NCBI GenBank assembly: GCA_003130845.1
Contig: QEXW01000078.1
Coordinates: forward strand, 1-49,837
Source: Anaerolineae bacterium
Lineage (GTDB): Bacteria > Chloroflexota > Anaerolineae > Anaerolineales > Villigracilaceae
Reading direction: 5' to 3'
DNA: 49,837 bases
Shown here: positions 40,229 through 49,753 of the stretch, one piece after another
Numbering within the stretch: the first letter of the stretch is position 1
Layout of the letters: each line of letters begins with the position of its first letter
Notes under the pieces: generated by a model
Databases searched by the model: none
Told to the model about the DNA's origin: nothing
The model's input: the letters and a program-made list of their open reading frames with translations, nothing else
Translations under genes and position numbers: made by a program

Positions 40229-41740
40229 CTACAATCCTTTAGAGAGATGATAATACAAGTCGTTCCAGCGCAGTTTTTCTTTAAATGCTTCGATTTCTGT
40301 GTTTTCATCAATTAACAGAAATTCAACACCGGCAATGTTCGCGAAATCACGCAGGTGTTGCGCAGTAACAGCATAACTAAAACTGGTGTGATGTGCTCCG
40401 CCAGCGTAGATCCAGGCCGCCGCGGCTGTCTTTAGGTTTGGGCGTGGTTGCCACAAGGCCCGTGCTACGGGTAGTTTGGGCAACGGTTGTTCGGTTGGGA
40501 CAACGTCTACGACGTTGACGACCATGCGGAAGCGTTGTCCCATGTCCATGATCGAAGCCGCAACGGCTGGGCCGGTATTGGCATCGAAAATTAGACGCAC
40601 AGGGTCGGCTTTGCCACCGATGGAGAGCGGCAGAATTTCCAGTTTAGGTCGAATATCTGGTCGGGCAATTGACTGACAGATTTCTAGCATGTGTGCTCCC
40701 AGCACTTTGTCACCATTTGTGCTGAAATGGTAGGTGTAGTCTTCCATGAACGAAACGCCACCCTGTGTGCCGGCAGACATGACTTTCATCGCACGCACGA
40801 GAGCGGCCGTTTTCCAATCGCCTTCTGCACCGAAGCCGTATCCATCGCGCATCAGGCGTTGAACTGCCAAGCCGGGCAGTTGTGCTAGCCCGTGTAGGTC
40901 CTCGAATGTGGTGGTGAAGGCTTTGAAGTTGCCTGCTTGTAGGAAGCGGCGCAGTCCGATTTCGATGCGTGCGCCCTCTCGCAATGAAGTGTTCCGCTCG
41001 CCGCCGGGTTGCAGGGCTGGTACAACGTCATATTCGTCGAGATAGGCTTGCACCATTTGGTTGATTTCGGTTTCGGTGGTCTCGTTTACCATTCGAACCA
41101 AATCGCCTACGCCGTAGCCGTACACATCATAGCCAAACTGAATTTGCGCTTGTACTTTGTCACCCTCGGTGACGGCGACATCACGCATGTTATCACCAAA
41201 GCGGGCAATTTTTGCATCCTGCCAATCGGCCCAGGCACAAGCAGCGCGCGCCCAAGTGCCCAATTCCTCTTGTACTTCGGGGTCTTGCCAGTGTCCGACG
41301 ATGACTTTTCGTTCCAAGCGTAGGCGTGCGCCAATGAACCCGAACTCACGATCGCCATGCGCAGATTGGTTCAGATTCATGAAGTTCATATCAATTTCTG
41401 CCCAGGGAATTTCGCGGTTGTATTGTGTGTGCAGGTGTGCAAATGGTTTTTTGAGCAGGCGCAGGCCGGAAATCCACATTTTGGCCGGGGAAAAGGTGTG
41501 CATCCAGGTAATCAGCCCAACGCATTGAGGCGCGGCGTTGGCTTCTTGGCACAGTTGGGTAATAGCTTCGGGCGTGGTTACGACAGGCTTGAAGATGACG
41601 CGCGTTGGTATTTTGTTTGAGGCATCCAAAGCGGCTGCAATTTCGCGGGAGTTGGCAGCGACTTGTTCTAAAGTCTTCGGGCCGTACAGGTGCTGGCTGC
41701 CGGTTACAAACCAGATTTCGTATGCGGCTAAGTCAATCAT
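40229..41740 (-). CDS. araA: L-arabinose isomerase
   Basis: 503 residues from ATG 41740 (AGGAGA seven bases upstream), where the conserved start [20 protein letters not shown] begins; the frame from 41818 overlaps the araD stop. The enzyme converts L-arabinose to L-ribulose with Mn2+. Motifs: [85 protein letters not shown] and the C-terminal [12 protein letters not shown]. The metal-binding glutamates and histidines of these stretches are all kept. Length matches E. coli AraA (500). It is last in the araB-araD-araA operon. Confidence 0.96.
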   Translation of the reverse strand: MIDLAAYEIWFVTGSQHLYGPKTLEQVAANSREIAAALDASNKIPTRVIFKPVVTTPEAITQLCQEANAAPQCVGLITWMHTFSPAKMWISGLRLLKKPFAHLHTQYNREIPWAEIDMNFMNLNQSAHGDREFGFIGARLRLERKVIVGHWQDPEVQEELGTWARAACAWADWQDAKIARFGDNMRDVAVTEGDKVQAQIQFGYDVYGYGVGDLVRMVNETTETEINQMVQAYLDEYDVVPALQPGGERNTSLREGARIEIGLRRFLQAGNFKAFTTTFEDLHGLAQLPGLAVQRLMRDGYGFGAEGDWKTAALVRAMKVMSAGTQGGVSFMEDYTYHFSTNGDKVLGAHMLEICQSIARPDIRPKLEILPLSIGGKADPVRLIFDANTGPAVAASIMDMGQRFRMVVNVVDVVPTEQPLPKLPVARALWQPRPNLKTAAAAWIYAGGAHHTSFSYAVTAQHLRDFANIAGVEFLLIDENTEIEAFKEKLRWNDLYYHLSKGL

Positions 41741-41814
41741 TGTTGGCTCTCCTTTTGGCGCGTGTTGCATCGCGCCGATTTGTTTTGATAAGGGCTTATA
41801 CAGTGCATCCGTCG

Positions 41815-42510
41815 TCATTGACCATAGTATGCATTCGCACCGTGTTTGCGCTGATAGTGTCGGTCGAGCAATTCTTGTTGCATGGGTGACAAGTTTGGTC
41901 TCAATTGAGTGGCATGAAAGTTCATGAAGGCAATTTGTTCCAGCACAACTGCATTGTGAACGGCATCCATTGGGTCGCGCCCCCAGGTAAATGGGCCATG
42001 ACTGTGAACGAGCACGGCGGGAATGGCATCTGGGTCGTGTTCGGCAAACGTCTCTACGATCAGGCGTCCGGTTTCACGTTCGTACTCGCCTGCAATTTCG
42101 TCTGGGCGCATTTTGCGGGTGCAGGGGATTTCACCGTAGAAGTAATCGGCATGGGTGGTGCCGAGCGGGATGAGACTACACCCGGCTTGGGCGAAGGTGG
42201 TTGCCCAACGGCTGTGTGTGTGGACAATGCCGCCGATGTTCGGGAAGGCTTTATACAATTCGAGATGGGTAGGCGTATCAGAGGATGGTTTGAGTGTGCC
42301 TTCCACAACATGGCCGGTTTGCAGTTCTACGACCACCATATCGGCGCTTCTCAGAGATTCATAAGGCACTCCTGAAGGTTTGATGACCATCAAGCCAGCA
42401 GCGCGATCGATGCCAGAGACGTTGCCCCAGGTGAAGGTCACCAAGCCATGTTTAGGCAGTTGCAGGTTCGCAAAGCAGACTTGTTCTTTGAGTTGGTTGA
42501 GCATGTCCAT
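41815..42510 (-). CDS. araD: L-ribulose-5-phosphate 4-epimerase
   Basis: 231 residues of the class II aldolase/epimerase family. It turns L-ribulose 5-phosphate into D-xylulose 5-phosphate for the pentose phosphate pathway. Zinc-site histidines are in [14 protein letters not shown] and [11 protein letters not shown]; the N-terminal [19 protein letters not shown] and the epimerase-type [16 protein letters not shown] are present. The length is that of E. coli AraD (231). It follows araB by 21 bases and precedes araA by 74. Confidence 0.95.
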   Translation of the reverse strand: MDMLNQLKEQVCFANLQLPKHGLVTFTWGNVSGIDRAAGLMVIKPSGVPYESLRSADMVVVELQTGHVVEGTLKPSSDTPTHLELYKAFPNIGGIVHTHSRWATTFAQAGCSLIPLGTTHADYFYGEIPCTRKMRPDEIAGEYERETGRLIVETFAEHDPDAIPAVLVHSHGPFTWGRDPMDAVHNAVVLEQIAFMNFHATQLRPNLSPMQQELLDRHYQRKHGANAYYGQ

Positions 42511-42531
42511 TTCTTATCGCTATGTTCCTGC

Positions 42532-44124
42532 TTACTTCAACGTTTCAGCGGCGATTTTTTCAATTTCCAAGCCGCGTTTATATCGCTGGATGAAGGCAGC
42601 AAATCCTTGTACGTCGGTGGGATCGGGAGAGATGGTTAGGGCTTGCTCGCCAGAGAAGACTCGTTCGTTTAGGTATGTTTCTAGTGTTTCGGTGGAATTT
42701 TTGTTGTGCATATAGGCCGCCAAGAGGGCCATGCCCCAAGCGCCACCTTCCCCGGCAGTGGAAAGGGTGGAAACCGGCACTCCCAGCGCTGCTGCCATGA
42801 TGCGTTGCCCGACTTCGGGGGTTTTGAAGAAGCCGCCGTGCCCAAAAATGCGTTCAAGTTGTACTTTTTCTTGCTCTAGCAGGATTTCCATGCCGATTTT
42901 GAGCGCACTTAGTGAGGCAAAAAGGTGTGTGCGCATGAAGTTTGCCAGGGTAAAACGACTATCCGGTGTGCGCACAAGAAGCGGGCGGCCCTCCTCGATG
43001 TGGGTGATGTGTTCTCCTGAGACATAGTTGTATGCTAGCAAGCCGCCGGCGTCGGGGTCAGCGGAGAGTGCCAGCCGGTAGAGTGTTTCGTAGAGTGTCT
43101 CTTCTGTGATTTGGATGCCCAGCGTTTGCGTAAATTCATGGAATAACCCTACCCAGGCATTTAGGTCGGAGGTGCAATTGTTGCTATGCACCATGGCAAC
43201 TGGTTTGCCGGTTGGGGTAGTGACTAGGTCAATTTCCGGGTAGACTTTGGAGAGTGGTTTCTCCATGACGACCATAGCAAACACCGATGTGCCGGCGGAG
43301 ACGTTGCCGGTGCGTGCAGCGATGCTGTTGGTGGCGACCATGCCTGTGCCGGCATCGCCTTCTGGTGGGCAGAGGGGAATGCCGGGTTGTAGTTCCCCGG
43401 TTGGGTCGAGTAGCTGCGCTCCCTCTTGGGTTAAGGTTCCGCCAGGCTGCCCGGCAAGCAAAACGCGTGGCAGGATGTCGCGCAGTCTCCACGGGATGCT
43501 GCGCTGGGCAAGTTTCTCATCGAATAGCGACAGCATGTGTTGGTTGTAGTCGTTGCGGGTGCTGTCAATTGGAAACATGCCCGAAGCCTCGCCAATTCCC
43601 AACACGTTCTGCCCGCTGAGTTTTGAATGTACGTAACCGGCTAAGGTGGTGAGATGGCTGATGTGGTTAATGTGTGTTTCTGCGTTGAGAATGGCTTGGT
43701 AAAGATGTGCAATGCTCCAACGCTGAGGAATGTTGAATTGGAACAATTCTGTTAATTCGGCGGCAGCCTGCCCGGTGATGGTATTGCGCCAGGTGCGAAA
43801 CGGAACGAGCAAATTTCCGTTTGCGTCGAACGCCAGGTAGCCGTGCATCATCGCACTCAAACCCATGGCTCCGACTTTGTTCAGCCGTAGGTTGTAGCGG
43901 TTCTGTACGTCTGCTTTTAAGGCACGGATGGTCTCTTGTAACCCTGTCCAAACTTCTTCTAGGGGGTAGGTCCAGATGCCGTTTTCGTAGCGATTTTCCC
44001 AGGCATGGCTGCCGCTGGCGAGTGGAGCGTGGTTGGGGCCGATGAGAACGGCTTTGATGCGGGTCGAGCCGAGTTCGATTCCCAAGGCGGTTTGCGATTG
44101 TTCAATTGCGCTAGTTGGGTTCAT
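42532..44124 (-). CDS. araB: L-ribulokinase (FGGY family)
   Basis: 530 residues. The FGGY fold is clear: [17 protein letters not shown] at the start (ATPase phosphate-1), [24 protein letters not shown] and the adenosine segment [25 protein letters not shown] followed by [17 protein letters not shown]. The GHGG and GEGGAWG combination and the araD/araA neighbours make L-ribulose the likely substrate, phosphorylated with ATP. It is shorter than E. coli AraB (566) but near other bacterial types. ATG 44124 has GGAGA seven bases upstream. It is the first gene of the operon, controlled from the 44171-44227 region. Confidence 0.9.
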   Translation of the reverse strand: MNPTSAIEQSQTALGIELGSTRIKAVLIGPNHAPLASGSHAWENRYENGIWTYPLEEVWTGLQETIRALKADVQNRYNLRLNKVGAMGLSAMMHGYLAFDANGNLLVPFRTWRNTITGQAAAELTELFQFNIPQRWSIAHLYQAILNAETHINHISHLTTLAGYVHSKLSGQNVLGIGEASGMFPIDSTRNDYNQHMLSLFDEKLAQRSIPWRLRDILPRVLLAGQPGGTLTQEGAQLLDPTGELQPGIPLCPPEGDAGTGMVATNSIAARTGNVSAGTSVFAMVVMEKPLSKVYPEIDLVTTPTGKPVAMVHSNNCTSDLNAWVGLFHEFTQTLGIQITEETLYETLYRLALSADPDAGGLLAYNYVSGEHITHIEEGRPLLVRTPDSRFTLANFMRTHLFASLSALKIGMEILLEQEKVQLERIFGHGGFFKTPEVGQRIMAAALGVPVSTLSTAGEGGAWGMALLAAYMHNKNSTETLETYLNERVFSGEQALTISPDPTDVQGFAAFIQRYKRGLEIEKIAAETLK

Positions 44125-44170
44125 CGTATCTCTCCCAAACGGGCGGAAAGGGGGGTGGGTAAGAACGGTT

Positions 44171-44194
44171 GTTATCGTTACCGTTATCGTTCAC
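44171..44194. promoter_or_regulatory. Operator O1 for the LacI-family arabinose regulator
   Basis: Two abutting 12-mers, GTTATCGTTACC and GTTATCGTTCAC, match 20 of 24 positions of the perfect operator at 45374-45397. The site covers the expected araBDA start point (about 44193) and the -35 box of the regulator gene, so it should repress the operon and autoregulate the regulator. Confidence 0.8.
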
Positions 44195-44218
44195 GAACAA
44201 TTATAACAAATGTATAGT
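44190..44218 (+). promoter_or_regulatory. Promoter of the LacI-family regulator
   Basis: TTCACG (44190-44195), a 17-bp spacer and TATAGT (44213-44218), leading to ATG 44258. The -35 lies inside operator O1, which suggests autoregulation. Confidence 0.5.
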
Positions 44219-44227
44219 AGAATACAA
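44200..44227 (-). promoter_or_regulatory. Promoter of araBDA
   Basis: On the minus strand TTGTAT (44227-44222), a 16-bp spacer and TATAAT (44205-44200). The start point would be about 44193, within operator O1. Confidence 0.65.
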
Positions 44228-44257
44228 TAGTCAAAACTTAATGAAGTTAGGTGATTT

Positions 44258-45295
44258 ATGCCCCGTAAAGCAGCTCGTAAAATTACTATTAAGGATGTGG
44301 CTCAAGCCTGCAATGTCTCGACACAGACCGTTTCGCGGGTGATTAACAAGCGCCCAGATGTTGCACTTGAAACGCGTGAACTGGTTGAACGCACCATTGC
44401 CGCGCTTGGGTATCAACCGAGTGCGTTGGCGCGTAGTTTGGTGCGTCAGCGTAGTTATACTTTGGGGGTGATTATTGCTGGGTTGAAGTATGTTGGTGTT
44501 TCCCAAACGCTGAATGGGATTGCCGAGCAGGCTGAACACGCGGGGTATGGTGTTTTTCTGAAAGAATTGCCGCGCTTTGATACGCCCAACATTGTCCCGG
44601 TGATTGAATCTTTGATGGCGCATCATGTGGAGGGGATTATTTTTGCCGGGCCGGAGTGGAACGAAAATGTTAAGGTGGCGCAATCACAGCTGCCATCGTT
44701 TTGTCCGCCGATTGTTTTTTTGAAGTGTCAGCCCAATCCCAATTACAACACAATTAGCATTGACAATTATGGTGGTGCCCGTGCCGCGGTGGAGCATTTG
44801 CTATCTATTGGGCGACGGCATATTGGGCTGGTGGCTGGGCCGCTTGAATGGTTAGAGGCTCGTCAGCGTAAGCAAGGCTGGGAAGATGCTTTGAGGCAGG
44901 CAGGAATTTCTGTCGCCGCGTATAAGTGGACCCAGGGGAACTGGAGCTCTGCCAGTGGGGAGGCGGCGTTTGCCGAGTTGGTGTCACGATACCCGCGGAT
45001 GGATTCGGTGTTTGTCAGCAACGACCAGATGGCGCTGGGCGTGTTGCATTATGTGCACGTGCACGGAATCCGCATTCCTGATGATTTGGCTGTGGTGGGT
45101 TTTGATAACTTGGCCGAATCGGCATACTTTACCCCTTCGTTGACGACCATTGAACAACCGTTGCGTGAACTAGGCCGTACGGCTGTCAATGTTTTGCTCG
45201 AGCAAGTTGAGGCGGCTGGTAAGGCCCTGGCGACTCGTGATATTGTTTTGCCGACTCGTCTGGTTGTTCGCCAGACGACAATGGGGAGTGGGTAA
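44258..45295 (+). CDS. LacI-family transcriptional regulator, arabinose operon
   Basis: 345 residues. The N-terminal helix-turn-helix is classic: TIKDVAQACNVSTQTVSRVINKRPDVALETRELV (helices and hinge; the YQPSALARSLVRQRS hinge helix follows). The C-terminal periplasmic-binding-protein-like effector domain has SNDQMALGVLHYVHVHGIRIPDDLAVVGFDN. As the only regulator between araBDA and chvE-gguAB, it should bind arabinose or a derivative as inducer and the dyads at 44171 and 45374. AGGTG is a moderate ribosome site. It is functionally like AraR but of LacI type; the GntR-type AraR of Bacillus is different. Confidence 0.88.
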   Translation: MPRKAARKITIKDVAQACNVSTQTVSRVINKRPDVALETRELVERTIAALGYQPSALARSLVRQRSYTLGVIIAGLKYVGVSQTLNGIAEQAEHAGYGVFLKELPRFDTPNIVPVIESLMAHHVEGIIFAGPEWNENVKVAQSQLPSFCPPIVFLKCQPNPNYNTISIDNYGGARAAVEHLLSIGRRHIGLVAGPLEWLEARQRKQGWEDALRQAGISVAAYKWTQGNWSSASGEAAFAELVSRYPRMDSVFVSNDQMALGVLHYVHVHGIRIPDDLAVVGFDNLAESAYFTPSLTTIEQPLRELGRTAVNVLLEQVEAAGKALATRDIVLPTRLVVRQTTMGSG

Positions 45296-45336
45296 TTCGA
45301 CTTTTTGCATGTTGCACTAAAACGCGTTGAAAATTT

Positions 45337-45361
45337 TTACCACTCTTGACGAAAGTGGTAA
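45337..45361. promoter_or_regulatory. Inverted repeat straddling the chvE -35 box
   Basis: TTACCACT (45337-45344) and AGTGGTAA (45354-45361) are exact complements around nine bases that contain TTGAC of the -35 box. This is a possible site for a second regulator, or a hairpin if transcribed. Confidence 0.5.
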
Positions 45362-45373
45362 TCGTGCTAAAAT
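45346..45373 (+). promoter_or_regulatory. Promoter of chvE-gguA-gguB
   Basis: TTGACG (45346-45351), a 16-bp spacer and TAAAAT (45368-45373), directly followed by operator O2. The best-supported promoter in the right half of the window. Confidence 0.8.
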
Positions 45374-45397
45374 GTTATCGATAACGTTATCGATAAC
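45374..45397. promoter_or_regulatory. Operator O2, two abutting perfect palindromes
   Basis: GTTATCGATAAC occurs twice in direct contact, so the whole 24-bp site is itself a palindrome with a central AACGTT, the CG centre typical of LacI-family operators. It covers the transcription start. Confidence 0.88.
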
Positions 45398-45450
45398 AAG
45401 CAGCGCTGCTACCTATTTTCTTGTTTTTTCCGAGAAAGGAAAGGAAAACT

Positions 45451-46536
45451 ATGAAGAGAAATGCTCTATACACCTTAAGTGCGCTTGTTTTTGTGTTTGC
45501 TTTGCTTTTGAGCGCATGTGGTCAGGCTTCTTCTGAGCAAACAGAAGAAAAGAAGCTGATAGGAATTTCTATGCCGACCAAGTCGTCCACTCGTTGGATT
45601 TCGGACGGTGAAAGCATGGTTAAGGAATTCCAGGCTTTAGGGTATGATACTGATTTGCAATTTGCCGATGATGATATTCCCAATCAGTTAGCCCAAATTG
45701 AAAATATGATTACCAAAGGGGCAGATGTATTAATCATTGCTGCTATTGATGGTAGTACCCTCACGGATACTTTAGCCAAGGCCAAAGAAAAGGGCATTCT
45801 CATCGTTGCTTATGACCGCTTGCTCGTTAATTCGCCGCATGTTGATTATTATGTGACGTTTGACAATTTCGGGGTGGGCGTCATTATGGGAACTCAGATT
45901 GAGACTGCTTTGGACTTGAAAAACCAGCCTGGTCCCTTTAACATTGAACTGTTTGGTGGTTCCCCAGATGACACAAATGCATATTATTTTTATGATGGGG
46001 CAATGTCTGTTTTGCAGCCTTATATTGATAGTGGCAAGCTGGTTATTCAATCTGGTCAGATGGGCATGGATAAGGTTTCTACACTGCGCTGGGATGGAAT
46101 TACTGCTCAGGCACGCATGGAAAATCTGTTAAGCGCCTATTACACTGATAAGCGGGTAGATGCTGTTCTTTCTCCCTACGATGGGCTATCTATTGGGATT
46201 ATCTCTGCCCTGAAGAGTGTCGGTTATGGTACGCCAGAGCAGCCAATGCCTGTGATTACTGGGCAAGATGCGGAAATTGCTTCTATCAAAGCTATGATTG
46301 CTGGCGAGCAAACGTACACGGTCTTTAAGGATACCCGTGAACTTGCTAAACAAGCAGCAATTATGGTGGATGCCGCTCTGAAGGGGCAGGAAGTGCCAAT
46401 TAATGATACGAAGACGTATAACAATGGTGTTAAGATTGTGCCTTCCTACTTGTTGACGCCCTATAGTGTAGATATTACTAACTATGAGAAATATCTGATT
46501 GAAAGTGGTTATTACACGGCTGATCAATTGAAATAA
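45451..46536 (+). CDS. chvE: ChvE-type sugar-binding lipoprotein of an ABC importer
   Basis: 361 residues from ATG 45451 (AAAGGAAAGGA ribosome site). A lipoprotein signal (ALLLSACGQ) is followed by a two-lobed periplasmic-binding fold: [54 protein letters not shown] and the C-terminal [30 protein letters not shown]. MPTKSxxRW and YDRLxxN mark the ChvE/multiple-monosaccharide group. It binds arabinose or similar sugars outside the membrane and delivers them to GguAB. It sits under the O2 operator. A strong hairpin follows the gene, likely keeping its mRNA more abundant than that of the downstream genes. Confidence 0.93.
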   Translation: MKRNALYTLSALVFVFALLLSACGQASSEQTEEKKLIGISMPTKSSTRWISDGESMVKEFQALGYDTDLQFADDDIPNQLAQIENMITKGADVLIIAAIDGSTLTDTLAKAKEKGILIVAYDRLLVNSPHVDYYVTFDNFGVGVIMGTQIETALDLKNQPGPFNIELFGGSPDDTNAYYFYDGAMSVLQPYIDSGKLVIQSGQMGMDKVSTLRWDGITAQARMENLLSAYYTDKRVDAVLSPYDGLSIGIISALKSVGYGTPEQPMPVITGQDAEIASIKAMIAGEQTYTVFKDTRELAKQAAIMVDAALKGQEVPINDTKTYNNGVKIVPSYLLTPYSVDITNYEKYLIESGYYTADQLK

Positions 46537-46548
46537 CTTCTTCCGCCT

Positions 46549-46579
46549 TGGGTGTGTGAGAAATAACCTCACACACCCA
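46549..46579 (+). other. Intercistronic hairpin between chvE and gguA
   Basis: TGGGTGTGTGAG (46549-46560) pairs perfectly with CTCACACACCCA (46568-46579), 12 bp around a 7-nt loop. Only a broken T-rich stretch follows, so it is more likely a stabiliser or leaky terminator that gives excess binding protein. Confidence 0.7.
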
Positions 46580-46648
46580 TTTGCTCTGTTTGAGTTTGGT
46601 TTTTTGGGCTGTAGGTCAGCAAGAATCTTAAACCTCAGGGTAGAGAAT

Positions 46649-48172
46649 ATGTCTGAGTTTATTCTTGAAATGCGTAATATTACAAAAACATTTCCTGGCG
46701 TAAAAGCGCTTGATAATGTTAGTTTTCGGGTGAGACGCGGGGAAATTCATGCTCTTGTAGGTGAAAATGGCGCTGGCAAATCTACCTTGATGAGGGTTTT
46801 GAGTGGTGTTTATCCGTATGGAACGTATGATGGGCAAATTTTTTTTGAGGGCCGGGAGTGTCGTTTCCACGATATTAGCGAATCGGAACGCGTTGGGTTA
46901 GTGATTATTCATCAGGAACTTGCACTTATTCCTTTTCTTTCGATTGCGGAGAATTTGTTTTTAGGAAATGAGCGTGCGAAAAATGGAATTATTCATTGGA
47001 ACGAGGCGATTGCACAAGCAAAAGAACTATTAAATAGGGTTGGATTGCACGAATCGCCTCAAACCTTAATTGCTGATATTGGTGTAGGAAAGCAACAGCT
47101 TGTAGAGATTGCTAAGGCGCTTGCTAAAAAGGTAAAGTTGCTGATTTTAGATGAGCCTACCGCTTCTTTGAATGAAACGGATAGTGATAAATTGCTGTCT
47201 CTTTTGTTGCAGTTGAAGGAGCATGGGATTTCTTCGATCTTGATATCACACAAGCTGAATGAGGTTTCTCGCGTTGCTGATTCGATCACCATTTTGCGGG
47301 ACGGGACCACTATAGAAACTATCGATTGCCGAAAGGAGGTGGTAGATGAAGATCGAATTATTCGTGGTATGGTTGGGCGTGATTTGACTCACCGCTTTCC
47401 GCCGCGCCATGCAAAAATTGGAGAAGTTATCTTTGAGGTGCGCGACTGGAATGTTTATCATCCTCTACATGCAGATCGTAAAGTGAGCGATAACATTAGT
47501 TTTTATGTGCGTCGTGGAGAAGTGGTTGGGCTTTCGGGTTTGATGGGTGCAGGTCGCACTGAGCTGGCTATGAGCATTTTTGGCCACTCTTATGGGGTGA
47601 GAATCAGTGGCAAGGTGTTCAGGCACGGTAAAGAGGTGGACGTAAGCACGATTGAAAAAGCAATTCAAAATGGTATTGCTTATGTTACAGAAGACCGTAA
47701 AGCGTACGGTCTCATACTGATTAAGTCTGTGAAAGATAATATTACTCTGACCAATTTAAGTTCAGTCTCACATCGTGGCGTTCTTAATGAACCGCGTGAA
47801 ATTAGAGCGGTGATGGAGTATCGGGAGAGATTGAATATCAAGTGCTCGAGTATTTTGCAGGAAACAGTTAATCTTTCCGGTGGCAATCAGCAAAAAGTGG
47901 TTTTGAGCAAATGGCTTTTTGCTAACCCCGAAATTCTCATTCTCGATGAACCCACACGTGGTATTGATGTGGGTGCAAAATATGAAATTTATAGTCTTAT
48001 TAATCAGTTGGCCGAGCAGGGCAAAGCGATTGTTTTGATTTCTTCTGAATTGCCAGAAATCCTTGGAATGTGTGATCGCATTTACATTATGCGTGAAGGC
48101 AAACTCATAGGAGAGATGCCCTCTAGCGAAGCGTCGCAAGAGGCAATTATGAAGTGTATTATGACTCAATAA
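46649..48172 (+). CDS. gguA: Sugar ABC transporter ATP-binding protein (GguA/XylG type)
   Basis: 507 residues from ATG 46649 (AGGG ribosome site); the longer frame to 46556 runs through the hairpin. Two ABC domains in tandem: the first with Walker [10 protein letters not shown] (38-46), a modified signature ([14 protein letters not shown]) and Walker [11 protein letters not shown]; the second with GLMGAGRTE, a full [15 protein letters not shown] signature and [13 protein letters not shown]. As in RbsA/XylG transporters the second P-loop is degenerate (R for K). It energises sugar uptake with the ChvE and GguB partners. Confidence 0.94.
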   Translation: MSEFILEMRNITKTFPGVKALDNVSFRVRRGEIHALVGENGAGKSTLMRVLSGVYPYGTYDGQIFFEGRECRFHDISESERVGLVIIHQELALIPFLSIAENLFLGNERAKNGIIHWNEAIAQAKELLNRVGLHESPQTLIADIGVGKQQLVEIAKALAKKVKLLILDEPTASLNETDSDKLLSLLLQLKEHGISSILISHKLNEVSRVADSITILRDGTTIETIDCRKEVVDEDRIIRGMVGRDLTHRFPPRHAKIGEVIFEVRDWNVYHPLHADRKVSDNISFYVRRGEVVGLSGLMGAGRTELAMSIFGHSYGVRISGKVFRHGKEVDVSTIEKAIQNGIAYVTEDRKAYGLILIKSVKDNITLTNLSSVSHRGVLNEPREIRAVMEYRERLNIKCSSILQETVNLSGGNQQKVVLSKWLFANPEILILDEPTRGIDVGAKYEIYSLINQLAEQGKAIVLISSELPEILGMCDRIYIMREGKLIGEMPSSEASQEAIMKCIMTQ

Positions 48173-48194
48173 TCAATATACGAGGTGAGAAATC

Positions 48195-49355
48195 ATGAAA
48201 ACGTTGCTGTCGCTTCTTCGAAATAATCTTCGAGAGTATGGGATGTTGATTGCTCTCGTGGTTATCATGGTATTTTTTCAGTTTGTTACCAATGGCATTT
48301 TGTTGCGCCCTGTCAATATTACGAATTTGGTTTTGCAGAACAGCTATGTGATTGTGATGGCGCTGGGAATGCTCCTGATTATTGTTTCGGGTTGGATTGA
48401 TCTTTCGGTTGGGTCTGTGGCGGCGTTTGTTGGGGCGGTGGCGGCAGTTTTGATGGTTAAGAGTGGTTTGCATTGGGGCTTGACCATGTTGATTTGCTTA
48501 TTGGTTGGTGCCTTGATTGGCGCGTGGCATGGATTCTGGGTTGCGTATGTGAAAATTCCCGCTTTTATTGTTACTCTGGCAGGCATGCTTATTTTTCGTG
48601 GTCTCACTCTTTTGATTTTGCAAGGGGAGGCAGTAGGACCTTTTCCTATACCGTTTCAGCGTCTGAGTACAGGCTTTATTCCTGACCTTTTCAATATCCA
48701 GGGCTTTCACTTAACGACGATGTTGATTGGCATTTTGGTTGTGATTGCGCTCATTTTTATTGATTATCGTTCTCGAAAGAATCAACAAAAGTATGGTTTT
48801 GAAGTTCCCCCGATGTACTTTTTTATTGTTAAGAATGCTTTAATTGCTGGTGCTGTACTTGGTCTTTCGTATCTCTTGGCTTCTTATAAGGGTTTCCCAA
48901 ACGTTTTGGTTGTGATGGCAATCTTGATTGTGTTTTTTGCGTTCATTTCGAGTCAGACAGTTATTGGGCGACGAATTTATGCCATGGGTGGAAATGAAAA
49001 AGCAGCTCGGCTTTCTGGTGTAAATACTTCTCGTTTGTTGTTTATGACTTTTGTAAATATGGGCGTTTTGGCGGCATTAGCAGGTATGATTGTGGCTGCG
49101 CGTTTAAATACGGCTACTCCAAAGGCAGGAGTTGGTTTTGAGTTAGATGTGATTGCAGCTTGTTTTATCGGAGGTGCTTCTGCCAGTGGAGGGATTGGAA
49201 CAGTAATTGGTGCGGTTGTTGGGGCATTTGTGATTGGGGTGATGAATAACGGTATGTCTATTTTGGGCATTGGTATTGATTGGCAACAAGCCATTAAGGG
49301 ATTCGTATTACTCATGGCTGTATTTTTTGACGTATATAACAAAAATAAGGGCTAG
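48195..49355 (+). CDS. gguB: Sugar ABC transporter permease (GguB type)
   Basis: 386 residues with about ten helices. It follows the RbsC/XylH family: LQNSYVIVMALGMLLIIVSGWIDLSVGSVAAF (ALGMLLIIVSGWIDLSVGS), AYVKIPAFIVTLAGMLIFRGLTLL, RRIYAMGGNEKAARLSGVNT and AACFIGGASASGGIGTVIGAVVGAFVIGVMNNGMSILGIG. The AMGGNEKAARLSG loop is the contact with the ATPase. It is the last gene of the transport operon and ends in a terminator. The gene appears more AT-rich than the older housekeeping genes in the window. Confidence 0.94.
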   Translation: MKTLLSLLRNNLREYGMLIALVVIMVFFQFVTNGILLRPVNITNLVLQNSYVIVMALGMLLIIVSGWIDLSVGSVAAFVGAVAAVLMVKSGLHWGLTMLICLLVGALIGAWHGFWVAYVKIPAFIVTLAGMLIFRGLTLLILQGEAVGPFPIPFQRLSTGFIPDLFNIQGFHLTTMLIGILVVIALIFIDYRSRKNQQKYGFEVPPMYFFIVKNALIAGAVLGLSYLLASYKGFPNVLVVMAILIVFFAFISSQTVIGRRIYAMGGNEKAARLSGVNTSRLLFMTFVNMGVLAALAGMIVAARLNTATPKAGVGFELDVIAACFIGGASASGGIGTVIGAVVGAFVIGVMNNGMSILGIGIDWQQAIKGFVLLMAVFFDVYNKNKG

Positions 49356-49375
49356 GTTCTCTTTTCTCCTTATTG

Positions 49376-49403
49376 AAAGGCGGTTCAGAACGAGCCGCCT
49401 TTT
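49376..49403 (+). terminator. Terminator after gguB
   Basis: AAAGGCGGTTC (49376-49386), loop AGAAC, GAGCCGCCTTT (49392-49402) with one wobble, then T to 49403 and a T-rich tail. It may also stop the minus-strand gene ending at 49424. Confidence 0.82.
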
Positions 49404-49423
49404 GTCGTTTTGGGGCATCTTTT

Positions 49424-49753
49424 CTATTCTCGCCGAATGATTTTTAGAATGCCGCGCATCAGTTCTTTGAGTAGTTCAAATTGGTTTCGGATGAGTTCCA
49501 GGGCTTCGTTGGGCAAGTTGGCTAGGTTGCCGCCGCTGATTTTGAGTAAGCGCGCATATTCTTTTCCAATTCGGCCGATGAGTTTTTGAGATTGTTTGAC
49601 TTTTTCGTCCAGTTGTAGTTGTTCTTCTAGGCTAAAGTTGCCGAACTCATATTTGAAGATGTCGGTGGTAATTTCTCCCAGTAAGATGCGGTAAAGTTCT
49701 ACTGCTACGTATTTGCTGATGAGATTGACGCGCCCTTCTTGGTAGTATGTCAA
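49424..49753 (-). CDS. Small helical protein of unknown function, TTG start
   Basis: 109 residues, no family recognised. The sequence is almost wholly helical with hydrophobic heptads (VAVELYRILLGEI, LNEKVKQSQK-like stretch, FELLKELMRGILKIIRRE), so a helical bundle or coiled coil is likely; there is no signal peptide and no cysteine. The start TTG 49753 overlaps the stop of the upstream gene (TTGA), which indicates translational coupling, and no separate ribosome site is seen. It probably works with the product of the truncated upstream gene. It is convergent with gguB. Confidence 0.6.
   Translation of the reverse strand: MTYYQEGRVNLISKYVAVELYRILLGEITTDIFKYEFGNFSLEEQLQLDEKVKQSQKLIGRIGKEYARLLKISGGNLANLPNEALELIRNQFELLKELMRGILKIIRRE

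Noticed and set aside
41741-41818. Longer araA reading frame
   Set aside because: It overlaps the araD stop; the family start with AGGAGA lies at 41740.
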